Shown one piece after another: positions 11,844 to 24,345 of a stretch of DNA of 64,000 bases. The notes under the pieces are model-generated. The model made no database searches. It was not told the origin of the DNA and worked only from the letters and a program-made list of their open reading frames with translations. Made by a program: the position numbers and the translations under genes. Location of the stretch: NCBI GenBank assembly GCA_963575645.1, contig OY754470.1, positions 10,424,501 through 10,488,500 on the forward strand, in the 5' to 3' direction. The stretch comes from Xanthostigma xanthostigma (lineage: Eukaryota > Arthropoda > Insecta > Raphidioptera > Raphidiidae). Within the stretch, counting starts at the first letter, position 1, and every line of letters starts with the position of its first letter.

Positions 11844-12669
11844 TCTTTACTGCAAAAAAAAATTACTTTACAATAACATTTTCACAATTTTAAATTTGAG
11901 TAATTTATATATATATTTTATAATATGAAAACGATTATGTGTCATCATTTATTTTTGAACTTTTTTGAAAACCCAAAATGATGAACGATTGTGATACTTT
12001 GTCTAGATCTAGAGACTCTTTATCTTCAATAATAATTCTATTTATTTCATTATAATTATTTCTAGTTGCTGATGAAGTCATAATTAAATGACGAAACGTC
12101 CAATTTATTAAAATTAAATTCATTTTTATCAACATTTCCAACTTCCTACGATTTATCTTACTGTTTATAAGATTTATTTCCATAAAATAAAACACTTATA
12201 AATCGTCAACAAATACAACTGTGACATTCTATGAATGAGTAAATTTTTCATGAGACGTCGCATCAGCGATCGTCACGCGGTCGTTGGTCGGCGTCTGTCA
12301 ACCCTTAGAGGCCATGCGTATTACAAGAGCCCAGTGACGTGTGAAGTCGGCGGATACTGAATGAGCGCCGTCACAATGAAATATAGTTACACGTTAATAA
12401 TTGTCCCTTATGCGCTCTTTGAAGCCAGTTGTGCGCAAATTTTGAACAATACTTAAGTGGAATCCCCGTTACGAAAAGTGACGGAAACTCCCGGCTGTGT
12501 AGTTAGGCAGTAGTAAAAAGAATGTAGTGCAGGCAAACCTTTTAATTGCAAAGTTTCGTATCTATGAACATTAGACAGCCTTGCCTGGGGTCTATATCAA
12601 GTAGATGCAAATCAAGAACTTGTTTTTTTAACGATATGACAATAATCTCTTGTTTTTCCCCATTTTGTT
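11844..12669. other. Gene-free stretch with a GC-richer patch
   Basis: Positions 12245-12500 are markedly GC-richer than the surroundings (CGTCACGCGGTCGTTGGTCG) and would suit a promoter or untranslated exon. No coding exon with protein-like composition follows, so no gene is called. An 86-codon minus-strand frame at 11935-12195 is low complexity and not credible. Confidence 0.4.
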
Positions 12670-13360
12670 TTCAGAAAGGACCCAGCACAAAACTTTGATG
12701 ATTTTATTTTATAGCTTAAAGGTCACTAAGTAAAAGTGTCCATGGGCTTAAAAACCAATAGATTTTTAACAAATAATAAAAACAAAAAATAGAAATAACA
12801 AAAACATAACTAATGACCAGTTAGATTTTAATTTATCACCCTTCTTACAATTAGTCTGTAATTAAGTTTCTGATAAACGCAGGTAATTTTTGGTAACCCT
12901 TTATAAACAATTGCATCTTCAAATAATTCAGTATAATATGTCTGTACTCCTAATGATGGACTTAATGTCAGAAACGATCGTTAAGAAGAGAAAATATTTT
13001 GTATAGAATTTTCGCGTGTTTTTTGTTTTTACTATTTGTTACCAAGTACCGAGTGAAAAATCAGTGCAAATTACAATAGATTTTTAGGTACAGATATGTT
13101 TAGCGATATTTTAGATACAGGGTTATCCATTGAATCTATATGAACATTGTGAATTCAGACTTCAGTGGATATTTCTATACCTATCTAAAATTTCGCTAAA
13201 CAAATCTGTAGCTAAAAATCTAATAGTTTTTAGGCTATGCGCCCATGGACACTTTTTCTTAGCGACCTTTAAACTATAAAATAATAACCATTTTCGATCA
13301 ATTTAACCGAGAACCAAACCCCATAAGGTTTGTGCAGTGTCCTTTTGTCATGTCCCGTCA
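12670..13360. mobile_element. Foldback element, copy 2, interrupted by an insertion
   Basis: The arms match the foldback at 4062-4596, including GTCCATGGGC, TAGATTTTTAG and CCATAAGGTTTGTGCA segments. The left arm is split at about 12768: the sequence CAATAGATTTTTA, single in copy 1, occurs on both sides of about 300 bp of unrelated DNA (12769-13078). This points to a later insertion with a roughly 12-13-bp target duplication. Confidence 0.75.
12769..13078. mobile_element. Insertion within foldback copy 2
   Basis: This ~300-bp block is absent from the sister foldback. AACAAATAATAAAAACAAAA at its left end is matched inverted at 13019-13040, about 40 bp short of the right junction. The long apparent target duplication would suit a retroelement, whereas the internal inverted repeat would suit a DNA element, so the class is unresolved. 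Confidence 0.5.
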
Positions 13361-13903
13361 CCGGTCAAAGAAAATCAAAACGTTTCATTTTGATCTTTAG
13401 CAACATTTTATAGATATTTGCTTCACTGCGTAGAGTACATATTAAAAAAATATATAAAACATAATTTGTTACAATAGTTATTTATCTTAAAACTCTATAT
13501 TTACATTAAAATTCTATATTTAATTCTGCGTAAATCGGCCATCAATTTATCAATAGCATATTCATATTGTTTATTTAAAGATACGCTTTATCCTAAAACG
13601 TGTATTTTCTTTTTTGATAAAATAAATTACATCATGAGTACAATTAACTACCAAGACCAATAAAACAGGATCGAGAAGTAGCCGTTGTTTCAAATTACCG
13701 CAATGTTTAAAAAATAAAACTTCAAATTGGTGTAGACAGCACAAAACAAATTTGAAACACAAACTGTACTTTACTGTTTTGTTTCACATTTCTTGAAGTT
13801 TTGTCCGTGGAAATGTGGACATACTTTCGATATCGTGTCACCGAAAAGTTTTCTTTTTGTTCCACGCTCACGACTATTTCAATAAATTAAATGAAAAAAA
13901 AAA
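13361..13903. other. Gene-free stretch
   Basis: No supported exon. A 63-codon minus-strand frame at 13571-13762 has Cys-rich composition but no known motif. Confidence 0.5.
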
Positions 13904-14574
13904 TTGGTTGTCTGTAAAGTCGGTTTACGGACGATAGTTTTACGTGATAACTTATTTCGCTCGAACATCATATTTAATAATACATAACCTAAATTTTAGT
14001 AGCTGTCAAACTATATTTTTACCGACTAATAATTTGATCAACCAAAGCAAAATACATATTTTTAAGCAATTTAAAAGAATGTATATATATTATATATATG
14101 TTAACAAACCGTATAATTTATGTGCTGTTATGAAATGCAGATCCATTATCGTGCGTTCAGTTATACTTTGGCTTGGATGAATCGGTAATAATTATATGAC
14201 ACAAAAAATATCCGTGCAAAAACGAACAAATAACGATGTATTATCTGAAAAATTGCTTTAAAAATTCGATAATTATTGACATTTTTATTAGATATCTTGA
14301 TTTTAAGTCTTAATTTCCACGGTTTATAAAACAAAGGCCATCTGTCAGATGTAGCTTTCGCTGGAACAGCCGAAAAAAATGTTGAACGCATACTACTCTC
14401 TGACGTCACGCGAGAAGAGTGAAATGCGTACAAGCTGACGCCGATCGTGCTTCTATCGCTTATACTGCGCTCTCACTTGCACGCACAGGGTCAGGCGGAA
14501 CGTTACGGCGTTACACTTTTTCGTGCGTGCAGCTGGTGTTTTCATCAATTTATAAGACGTTATCACGTCAAAAA
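13904..14574 (+). mobile_element. Three-copy repeat family, copy 1
   Basis: The left end reads TTGGTTGTCTGTAAAGTCGG and contains a short hairpin (GTCTGTAAA…TTTACGGAC), followed by TTTTACGTGATAAC. The right end reads ATAAGACGTTATCACGTCAA, so ACGTGATAAC at the left is the inverted partner of GTTATCACGT at the right. The internal landmark GCACAGGGTCAGGCGGAACG lies near the right end. Related copies are at 30911-31477 and, inverted, 51837-52472. There is no coding sequence. The class is unassigned. Confidence 0.8.
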
Positions 14575-14853
14575 GTTAACTCAGTTTACGTACAATAAAT
14601 AATTATATTACAAAACCATTTTCATTGCGATTTAAGAATAATTTCAGTTTAATACCACTGCCATGTACCTTATTACGGAATTAGCGACTGTACTAATTAT
14701 AACGTTAAGAAACTTGATATTGTTTATGTCAGCAACTGAGATCAAAACAATATTTTAATTAGACTTTCACGAACGAAGAAGACTCAAGCAAGCCATATTA
14801 ATGTGATCAATTCAGCGTTATCGATGTGCGACTTATTTATAAAATAATAGCTG

Positions 14854-15179
14854 TATAGTACGCGCCACGAATCTAAAAAGCTCGGAAGTTACATACGAAT
14901 GCAGGCTTGCGCCTGTACAGTCTGTTGAAAAACTACAAACTCGCAACTCAACAAAACTAGCATAGCAATAACAGTTTGACAATAGCGTACTCGACTGTAA
15001 TTTAAAGCAGGAAAGCGACAAGTGACAAAGGCAACGAGCGATCACGGCTAATCACCGACGAGCGCACGTCCCGTTCAGGTAGCTGGGAGGTGGTGGGAAT
15101 ATCAACGGCTCTAAAATATGCTTTTGCGACGCTGTTTGTGACTAACTTTCAAACTTTTTAGATCCGTGGCATGTACTAG
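14854..15179. mobile_element. MITE with TACGCGCCACGAATCT ends, copy B
   Basis: The left end TAGTACGCGCCACGAATCTA pairs with the right end TTAGATCCGTGGCATGTACT. It matches copy A at 8892-9189 throughout. It has a short internal addition, GACAAGTGACAAAGGCAACG, near 15017. Confidence 0.85.
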
Positions 15180-15186
15180 ACCCGGT

Positions 15187-15510
15187 CACGCGTAGCAGGG
15201 GCTCAGTCTGGTTTGCGTGTATTGCTGTTACGTTCAACAGACGGAGTTCCCGTTTCCGTAAAATATTTAGTACAGCGTATGTTTCTGGTACCTTCAACAG
15301 ACGGAGTTGCCGTTTCCGTAAAATATGTTGTATAGCGTGTGTTGCTTTTACGTCGCTGTATTTAACTAATGACGCTCACGTGTTGCTTCAACCTCCAACA
15401 GATGGCGCTGTATTCAACAGATCAAGCTTCAATTACCGAAAAATATTTAGTATAGCTTGTGTTGCTTTAACGTCTAACAGATGGCGCTGTTTTTTTTAAA
15501 GCATGTCACA
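15187..15510. repeat. Irregular tandem repeat with CAACAGATGGCGCTGT units
   Basis: Segments of about 65-100 bp containing TTCAACAGACGGAGT or CAACAGATGGCGCTGT, AAAATATTTAGTATAGC and GTGTTGCTTTAACGTC recur four times. A related array in the opposite orientation lies at 24470-24830. Both arrays are followed on the same side by a shared segment that includes AAGCAATCGGTGAAGAATTT. Confidence 0.7.
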
Positions 15511-17106
15511 TCTATATATATAATACTAACGTAAAATCACGCGCCTATCGAACGCAACGTTTTATCAAAATTTCAAAGCAATCGGTGAAGAATTTTCGAA
15601 GATTATGACCAAAACTGAATACTTTTCCTGTTATATTTGACAAAGTTTTATTTATTAATTTAGATATTTCTACTTCTGAACAACCAATATGTTTTATTAG
15701 CATAAAACATAATATGCATATTGCAATGGATAACGTGATATGCCACTGTATTTCACTAATCAACACAGGAATTCGTAACACACTTGTTGTTATATTCTGT
15801 TTTTTTTTTTATAGCATGCACATTGTTTCTATAATTGAGAAGTTATTTGCATATATTTATATGCATGCAAACCAACATAATATACATGTCAAATTGATAA
15901 ACTCTATTTTAAATCGACTAATACACGATTTAAACAGAAAACTAGTAATTTATTACAAGTATATGCTTAAACATAAATAATGAAGTTGTCAAATTAGCGA
16001 TATTTTATTTGGTGCCTGGTGAAACACCATCAATAAACTTTAATAAGATATAACGATAACACATAATTATATTACCAATATATTATATTACCAATAGATA
16101 CTTACCTCTGTATGACACAAACATTGTAACATACTGTATAGTCTGGTATTAGTGACATTCAGTCGAAACACCCTTTTTTTTCTTCCTACTAAATAAAAAA
16201 AAAAAAACATTAGCATCTCCAGTTCAATTACCTTCTTATGTGAAACCCGTACTTCCACCATAATTATACCCGTACGTCCACCATATTTCGTCAACTCGTT
16301 GGAAAGGTGTCGCTAGATAATTAAGGAGTCGGCGAAATAGAATCTCTGATATACAGTGTTGACTGTCGATAATTTCAAGGCTAACACTTCCCTAAGTAAA
16401 ATTAAGATATACTAATGCTCAGTTGCAGAAAGCGTTGTCACTAAACCTGATTTGACAATGAACTTAGAAATGAACATACATGTTTCTCCATATGAAAAGC
16501 ATTGTAGAGTTTTAAATCAATCGTGCTTGAAAAATAATTGATCGATCGGAACGATATTTTTCTTCTGTGTATACACGTATTTAGCATCGTTTTTTGTACA
16601 GTTTCTACTTCGAAACAACTTTTTTCTTTGCATTTTGATCAAAATTTAGCTTGAAAAGCGGTCTTTTTCTATGTTCAACAATAATTTGTTTTTGTGTGAG
16701 TACAATCTAATGATCTAGATGACAGGGACTTTGAATACGACTTTAAACGGCTCCCGATGTATAAGAACTGTAATTATGTGATCGCAATATGTCATTGTCA
16801 AATCAAATTTCTTGACAATCTTTTCTGCAACCCAGCATTTCGGTTGTATTTTTATAACAGTTAAAGTGATAAAGTATACACGTCTTGTCTGTTTAATTAA
16901 ATTTCCATGGAAGCGTTTTTTTCAATACAGACATCCAAAATATAATATTATAGAAATTTACTACATTTTTCCAGGAGCTATGTTTGCATGAACACATGAG
17001 CGTTTTAAAAAATGCGTCATATTTAGGCGTAAATAATAAAATCGGAGACTCTTTCATAATATAACATTTCATCTCCTTTAGACGTGATGAAGTAACAACC
17101 AAAAAA
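15511..17106. other. Gene-free stretch
   Basis: Only small, low-complexity open frames are present on both strands. The first ~100 bases belong to the repeat that follows the tandem units at 15187-15510. No exon or structural RNA could be supported. Confidence 0.55.
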
Positions 17107-17245
17107 GTTCATCTTATTCCTCAGGAACCACTTAATCAGGCGGGATAAAAAGTATCCTATGTGTTATTTCGGGTCATAAATCGAAATAACGCATAGGTTA
17201 CTTTTTATCCCGGCCGATTAAGTAGATCCTGAGGGATGAAATAAC
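17107..17245. repeat. GGATAAAAAGTATCCTATG hairpin
   Basis: TTCATCTTATTCCTCAGGAA, CGGGATAAAAAGTATCCTAT and GTGTTATTTCG form one arm. The complement follows after about 10 bases and ends near 17245. The core is a repeat motif I associate with lepidopteran genomes, here in inverted duplicate. Confidence 0.75.
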
Positions 17246-17959
17246 ATTTTGTATATGAATGAAATTTTTAGTACGTATTATGTATTAAAAATTCATTCAA
17301 ATCCGTTGCGGCGTTGAGACGTAATTGAGTAACAAACATACACACAGATACAATTTTATAGCTTGTAACCCTAACCTAAAAGTCTAATACATTTATGTCT
17401 TATATTCATTCATAATAAGAACCATCTCAGATGAATTACAAACCCTTTACAGAAAACCGCATCTGAATTGATCAAACCGTTTTCCAGATAAATGGCGACA
17501 TTGATCGAGTGCACAAACCCACATACAAACAAACGAACGAACACACAATCTCTCACCCTAAACGCATATACATGCTCCGTTCCGTCGTGGGTAAAAAAAA
17601 TATCATTTATAATTGCTGTTCTCTCTTTTTCTCGCCAATGGAACTTGCTATGTTTCAATTTAAAGTTTCTACAAAATATGTCTTTTTCATTTCACTAATG
17701 CAGATAAAAAAATCCAATACATTTTTTTTAATTAAATAGCATCAGACGCGCTGGGAAACGATTGTACTTTAAAACTATATAAGCTTTATATAATCGTAGC
17801 TTTAAATTGCGCCCTGGAGCTTACAGTGCATTACAGTCTATAAATGATTATTAGAAACTTCATGTGCATAGACTAAAACCACCTTAGAGTACTTTCTCAG
17901 TTGCAATTTACTATTTATTGATATAAATATGTACAGTGTGTTTCTCTTATTCCATTCAT
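17246..17959. other. Gene-free stretch
   Basis: The first ~100 bases continue a known repeat tail (GAGTAACAAACATACACACA). Overlapping frames around 17410-17739 lie on both strands and none shows a domain. Confidence 0.5.
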
Positions 17960-18658
17960 GCCCTTATAGTCTAAGTCACATGTCCCTTTTTGATGAAGTC
18001 CAGTTCATCGAAAATTATGATCATGGTGTCATTCGATTCAGAATGACAACTAGAAACCTTTTTGTGGGGGACGAAAAAATTGTAAAAGTTATATAAGCAC
18101 TTTAGTATCCAAAAAGAAAAGGGGCTTGGTTTTTTGCGAATATTTCAAAAACTGTTACAGATATCTGAAATCACATAAAAAGGTTCGAAAAAGCAGGAAA
18201 TTTTCTACAAAAAAGTACCATCTCCCGGAACTCTACCATCAATGTTTGTAATTTTAATTTAGAGGTGAAAATAGGGCTAACAATTTTTTTTCTATTTTTT
18301 ATATAATTTTCAATATTTTCGTGTATTTTAGATTGTCGTATAAAAAATAGAAAAAAAATGTTTAGCCCTATTTTCACCTCTCAATTAAAATTAAGAATAT
18401 TGGAGGTAGAGTTCCGGGAAATGGGACTTTTTTGTAGAATATTTCCTGCTTTTCAGAATCTTTTTTATGATTTCAGATATCTGCAATAGTTTTTTTTACT
18501 AAAATGTTCATAACTTTTGCAAGTTTTTTGTTCCCCACTTCAATTTTTTCAAAAAGTTTCTACATGTCATTCCGAATTCAATAACATCGTGATTATAATT
18601 TTCAATGAAGGAGGACTGGAATTCAGAAAAAAGAGACATGTGAACTAGGCTTATAAGC
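17960..18658. mobile_element. Foldback element with ~330-bp arms
   Basis: Starting from CTTATAGTCTAAGTCACATG, the left half is repeated inverted and ends at AGACATGTGAACTAGGCTTA. Matching inner blocks include CTCCCGGAACTCTACC with GGTAGAGTTCCGGGA, and AGGTGAAAATAGGGCTAA with TTTAGCCCTATTTTCACCT. The loop is under 60 bases. It is non-coding. Confidence 0.85.
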
Positions 18659-19739
18659 TATTGGTTTCCAATAAAATTATTTAACACTGGCCTAGCCTCC
18701 CTAGTACCTACTGGGTTTGCCAAGTTGGTTAGATTAATACCAAAAATATAATTGTTGTTGAAATAAATTCTCATTTATAAAATAAAATTGTTGTAGTAAA
18801 GAAGTGAAAATTAATCTCTTTTAAAGGGTAGTATAAAAAACCAAAATTTAAAATCGATCAAAAAAAAGAGGTACATCTGTACATTACGTAACAATTTTAT
18901 TAAAAGAACTCTGCCTATAAACTGTGCAAATAAATACAAAAAAATAGCACTTAATTAACTCGAAAGTATAATTTCTCTCCTAGGAATACTCCAGGATATT
19001 GCAGAGATGTACCAGCGTTCAGCTCACGTGTTTCCGATCTTGAAGAGCTATAGGTTGTTTAGAGATGGAAAAAATAAAATATTAACGGTCTCTTTAACTT
19101 TTTTTAATTATCTTTTTAATTTACTGTAGACAGTAGTGATCCTTGAAGTAATTATGATGCGAAATTTTTAAAAAAACAGAAATATTGATGTTTAAAGTTA
19201 CAGTCAAGATACAACAGCTGTAAAACATCAGTATAGCTATTTTTGATTCTTAAGCCAAAACACAAGATTTTCTTCGAAATTTCATTTCAGGTCTGTTTTA
19301 ATTTTCCAAACTTATTTTATGATAAAAACAATAAATAACAGATAATGCATAATTCATTAGAAGCATAGATATGCGCCAGAAGACGTGTAAAGATTCCCGA
19401 AAAGAAAAATGTATTTCAATAAAAGACACTTTTACCCAAACAGGCATTTAACTGTTCAGATTTATTGACTTAAAACAAAGATTTTATCGATACAAACACT
19501 AAGAATGGCAATAAAAGACTTCGACATTGATATACGTATATGCGGCAGCCGAATTGTAAATTTTGCCGATTTACTAATCGTTTCATAAATCGGCGCGATT
19601 TTTTAAAAAATAAGCTAATGGATGAGCTAACAACTATTGGTCCCTTTGCAAAAGTACTCGAAACAAATCGCTGGATTGTCTCATTATTATTTTATCAAAT
19701 TCAGTTCCGATTCTTATCACTTGAGATATGATTTTGCAA
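18659..19739. other. Gene-free stretch
   Basis: No supported exon. The 63-codon frame at 19540-19731 starts MRQPNCKFCRFTNRF but shows no completed zinc-binding pattern. Confidence 0.5.
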
Positions 19740-20240
19740 ATACAGTGTAAACTCTTTATAACGAAACTCAAGGGACCGAGCATTTTTTATCGTTATAGAG
19801 AGTTACCGTTATATGGAGTGAAGAAAGAAAAACAACCAAATTAACAATAATCTTCAATGTACTGTATAATCTCTTTATAACGAATTTTAAGGGACCGAAC
19901 ATTTTTTTCGTTATAAAGAATTTTCGTTATATGGAGGGAAGAAAGAAAAATAACCAATTTTCACAAAATTAATTTATTCCAAACACATATACCTATAGTT
20001 TGGCGTCATCAAGTGCTTCTTGAATAGATGGTGATGGTTCAGAATGGTCCTCTCTATGTCTGTAAACATTTGCTGACGCCTAAATATGAACATATTTCTT
20101 CGTAATAGAGAATGGTTGTTACGCTATAAAGAGGGTATTAATGTATGGGTTTTAAGGTAAACCAACCAATCTGTAAAATTTTCTACGTTATAGGGAGTTT
20201 TTCGTTATAACGAAGGACGTTATAAAGAGGTTACATTGTA
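19740..20240. mobile_element. Pogo/Tigger-like element with duplicated left end
   Basis: The left part ACAGTGTAAACTCTTTATAA…GGGACCGAGCATTT…TATATGGAGTGAAGAAAG is repeated as a direct copy from about 19860. The right end CGTTATAAAGAGGTTACATT is the inverted partner. GTTATA-rich ends of this kind are typical of pogo/Tigger MITEs. No transposase was seen. Confidence 0.65.
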
Positions 20241-20248
20241 TATAAAAA

Positions 20249-20575
20249 CTAGCGGCTCGTCCCGGTTTCACGCGGGTGCAAAACTGTTTTTTTTATATTT
20301 TGTGTTATCAGAAAATTCTGAAAAATGTATTTCGTTAAGGACGTGTTTATAAAAACAACTACAGCGCAGAAATGTCTGAACTAATAGCAAATTCTGCCTG
20401 ATGCCGGTACAAGGTACGAAAACAGTTATTTTTTTATACTAAACATCGCCATTTTGTACAAAATATTTACAAATTATCGCTCTTTCTATTAGTAAAAACC
20501 GAATAAAAATCCGTTCGGTAGTTTTTGAATTTATCGCGTTCAGACAACCAGACGCGAGGCTGAACGTTAGTTAGT
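20249..20575. repeat. Retroelement tail-like repeat (CTAGCGGCTCGTCCCGG)
   Basis: It begins ACTAGCGGCTCGTCCCGGTT with CACGCGGGTGCAAAAC, and ends around AATCCGTTCGGTAGTTTTTG, ATTTATCGCGTTCAGACAAC. These are widespread motifs of insect, especially lepidopteran, repeats. There is no open reading frame. Confidence 0.5.
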
Positions 20576-22523
20576 TTTTAGTACAAAACAGCACTGTTTT
20601 ATGAAACGGCAAGTCGCTTTATGAAGCGGCGAATTTTAGAATCCGACTACGTCGCATATACAGAATGATCCACAGACTGAACGAAATATTTGTATAAATG
20701 TCCACAGCTCAAATATTGCATCAGCTACTCAACAAGAACTGGTCTAAAGTTTTTAAAAAACAATCACGTTTGACGGACGGTTTTTAAGCGCAATGTGAAA
20801 TTAACTCAATTTCTTAGTTATTGAACGTTCTTCCTAAGACAAAACGCCGTACATTTTAATAAGGCTAATATTTTTGTCCACAATTTTGCGAATTTCTCAT
20901 TTACTTTCAACTAAAGTATGTCAAAAATCCATGAAACTTCCAGTCTACGCTAATACTCAAAACCATATTAATTCCAGAGATGAAAAATGAAAATTCATGT
21001 TCGGAATTTGATTGTAAATATAAAATGTAAAATGATTTTTTTTCTGTTCAATCTATATGTTCGCATAGATAAGTACTACCAAAAATTGTAATTAATTGCA
21101 GAGCAAACCTTTTCAATTCGTCAAAATTATATGGCAAACTGCCATAATATTTAACAAGATCATTGATTTCAAAGAAAGAGTTTTTGAGAGTTTCATTAGA
21201 TTGGAGATCAATCACGTTCATTTGTAAATGACTGGATACATCCTCAATATCACAAGAAAAAGGGTTTGTGAAAATTAATTTAATTATTATTTATTTATGT
21301 AGGTAGGTATATAAGACTTTTATTTATAAAACAGTCACGGGTCGCAAGGTATAAGGTTGCGGGTTGCCGACCCCCCATTTAGGGTACTGGCGTCTTTATC
21401 TCTTTAAATCTTAATACTACTATACCTTCAGAACACAAATTAGATTACTTATTTGCAAAAATGATCAGCCTATACATTAGACAGTATACAATAAGCAACA
21501 ATGCCTCTTTCCTCTAAAGATCGTCTCCCCTTCTGAGAGATAAGTACCCAGCTCACTCTGTAATCGACTATCGATTTCGTCGACCCGATACACTTTATTA
21601 AATTTTATTATGTATACCTATAGTTACTATCTGATAGGACACAATTCGCAGTAAATTAAAAATGGTTCTGCTACGTAAGAAATTATTTTCTTGACATCGT
21701 ATTTTAAAAAATGATATTTTTTCTATAACAGAGAATTTCTAGTAAGGAAATATTATCCCATTATTGACTTTCTTAATTAAATGTCTTCTTTATTTCTGTA
21801 TAAAAGAGACGAGTTTTATTGTTTTCAAAATGAATTCGTTAAGGCTAAGCGCGCATAAGCGATAGAGCAATTGGTCGATTGTACTTGCCCGGTAGTCTTG
21901 ATTACGCATGTCCTATTTTTTAATTGAATTTGACTCTATTCAATAAATATAGTAACTGTGATCCATTGAAGTTAATGATAGGTATTTGGAAATAATTCCG
22001 TGGCAAAAGGATCGAAAATGAAGCAATACTGAAATTTTTAAACTTGCATTTAATACCGACGTTTCGATACGATTTGTATAATCTGTTTGTATCTCTGAAG
22101 ATGATACAAAACGTAATTTTAGTAGGTATCATAACAAAATTTGAATTAGAACTTGTCCTGATTCGAACAGCTGTCTTACATAGATAGATAGCTTAATTAT
22201 TCATCATAGCATCGAAACATAGTTTGAATATGACAACTTAAAAAATGTATAGTGTTATCGATATTTTTACGCTGCATTCTAAAATAAAGAAACTAACAAT
22301 ATAATCTTCCACTACAACAGGTCTTCAAAGCATATGACATAACTGTGAAGTACTGAGACTAAATTATTTATCTCAACAGAAGCTTCAGAAAACAAGTTTG
22401 ATGTCTCAAAGAATTCTGTCACTATATGAAAACCTAATATAGAAAACTATTTCCCGATATTAAGAAAAATCATATTTCTCAATGATGATAAAATTGTCAG
22501 AAGAATAAAGTGCAAGTAAGTCA
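20576..22523. other. Gene-free stretch with one dispersed repeat
   Basis: Positions 21965-22105 (TATTTGGAAATAATTCCGTG, GGATCGAAAATGAAGCAATA, CGACGTTTCGATACGATTTG) recur at 36770-36895. The remainder holds no exon that I can support. Confidence 0.5.
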
Positions 22524-22531
22524 GATTGTTA

Positions 22532-23157
22532 CTAGTGATGTGTCCACATGACTCTTTATTGGGAGCCGGCTCCGTGCGCTCCGCTCACTAAAAAAAGTCG
22601 CTCATAGCGAGTCGTTCCAAGGAGCGTCACTAGACAGTACGCACTACACAAGAGTGCAGACTGCAGAGGTGTGAACTGTCATCATACATGCTCAGGAGTC
22701 ATGTAGCATTGCTCAATGCACAGCACAATACACACACTCAGCTCTAAGCTCATTTTAATATGATTCTGATCTTATATTATTCGCATTTAGGATAAACTAT
22801 AAAGTATAATAAAAGTTTAACAATATGATAATGTTTATTGTTACAATAATATATCCTTGTCAACGACGTCAATGTGAATGGTTTAAGTCACTGTAAGCTT
22901 AGTACTATTACATATACAGTGTGTCATTCAACATTAAATGACTCAGCAAAGATAACTCCGTACGTGCAAAATTCACTAGTGCCTCTGTGGCCTGTGCTGT
23001 GTGCGCTCTGTAAATGTGCGAATGCAACAGTACAGAATAGCTCAGCACAGAGCAATGGCGTTAGGAGTGAGTCATTCACAAAAAAAGAGCGACTCGCTCT
23101 CCTCCGAGAAAGGAGTCGTTCATTATGAACGACTCGCTCAAGAGCGACACATCACTA
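22532..23157. mobile_element. hAT-type non-autonomous element, perfect 8-bp target duplication
   Basis: The left end TAGTGATGTGTC and the right end GACACATCACTA are inverted. The direct repeat ATTGTTAC flanks both sides exactly (22524-22531 and 23158-23165). The subterminal regions carry GAGCGAGTCGTTC-like palindromes. The two overlapping frames at 22874-23183 translate this repeat and have no transposase motif. The element is 626 bp long. Confidence 0.9.
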
Positions 23158-23600
23158 ATTGTTACGTTGAAAATTGGATATAATTTCAAAGCACTTCGTA
23201 TCTAATGGCTTATCAATTTATATTCATAAAATGGCTGAAAGGTTATATTGGAATATCGTGAAAGGATGTCGCAAATTTTAAATATTTCACTTCAAATCAC
23301 AAAATGTTGCGTAAAGAAATTTGTTTTGTACTTATGGGGTCACCTAGATGGTTCTTGTAGAAAATATAAAAATCAGGTAAAATTCTCAAATCAAACAATT
23401 ATTATATTTATTACAATAAACCGATCACGTACACATTTTCATAAGTTCTGATAGCCTTTTACAAAAAATATCTATGAATTTATATTGTATTGCGTAATTG
23501 TACGTCATTAGATTTGATGTCATAGCCAGGTCAGTTTCAAAATGTAGATACAGCGGTTCAAAATAGATGAAATTCCCACATTATTAACTATAGTTGGACC
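23158..23600. other. Gene-free stretch
   Basis: No recognisable coding or structural feature was seen, apart from the 8-bp duplication at its left edge. Confidence 0.5.
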
Positions 23601-23851
23601 CAGTGGCGTAGCTAGGCGTGGACGAAGCGGACCCTCACGCTTATGGGGGTTTCGCGCGAGACTCTCTTGCGTGCTGACTTGAGACCAAATGCCTACGCTA
23701 AATAAGTAGTAAAATTAGTACCCCAAAAGACTCTATCATGCACATATGGTAGGATCATTGCATTGTTTTTGAGGATAGGTATCTACTGAGAAAAAGGGGC
23801 CTCGCTGAAACGACTTCGCCCACGTCTAGTTTAGTCCACGCTACGCCACTG
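23601..23851. mobile_element. hAT-like MITE with CAGTGGCGTAGC ends
   Basis: The left end is CAGTGGCGTAGCTAGGCGTG. The right end is CCACGCTACGCCACTG, inverted with a small indel. The flanks show only a weak 8-bp similarity, so the target duplication has decayed. It is 251 bp and non-coding. Confidence 0.65.
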
Positions 23852-24345
23852 GCTTTGACCTGGTTCCTGGCACTGTTGTCGAGACCCAGAATTTTTTTTT
23901 TATTTTCCAACCTTTTTATATTTTTGGATTTTATTTCTCCCATAAAATAACATATAATCCGAAATTTTCAGCTTCCCAGCACCGCTCAATATTTTGTAAT
24001 TTTTTTATACTTATTCATGATTTATAAAATCAAGAAATATATTTTGCTATCAAGGCAGGACACTGGACAACGTCTGTCTACGGGGTCCGCTGGTGTCTTA
24101 TAAACCACCTTATATACAATGCATATATAACAATGGTCCCAGCTCACAGAAGGTCGAATATGTAAGGTTTGATGATACATGAAGCTGCTTCCAAATAGCT
24201 AACCAGAAACACGAATCCCGTGGGATACAGTACTTACTACGTACAAGTGTTCCCAAAACAACTGTATGCTATTAAAGTGCGACTAGAATACTTGTAGGTA
24301 CCATATAATCTGAAGTATATAGTTTTTTTTTCTCTCCTCTTGTAC

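Noticed and set aside
12245-12500. GC-rich patch as promoter or first exon
   Set aside because: No downstream exon with a domain or a convincing donor was found on either strand, so no gene can be attached to it.
19540-19731. 63-codon frame with CKFC start as a zinc finger
   Set aside because: One CxxC pair only, with no matching second pair, next to AT-rich filler and a pogo-like MITE.
22874-23183. 84- and 60-codon frames
   Set aside because: They lie inside the hAT-type element at 22532-23157 and carry no transposase motif.
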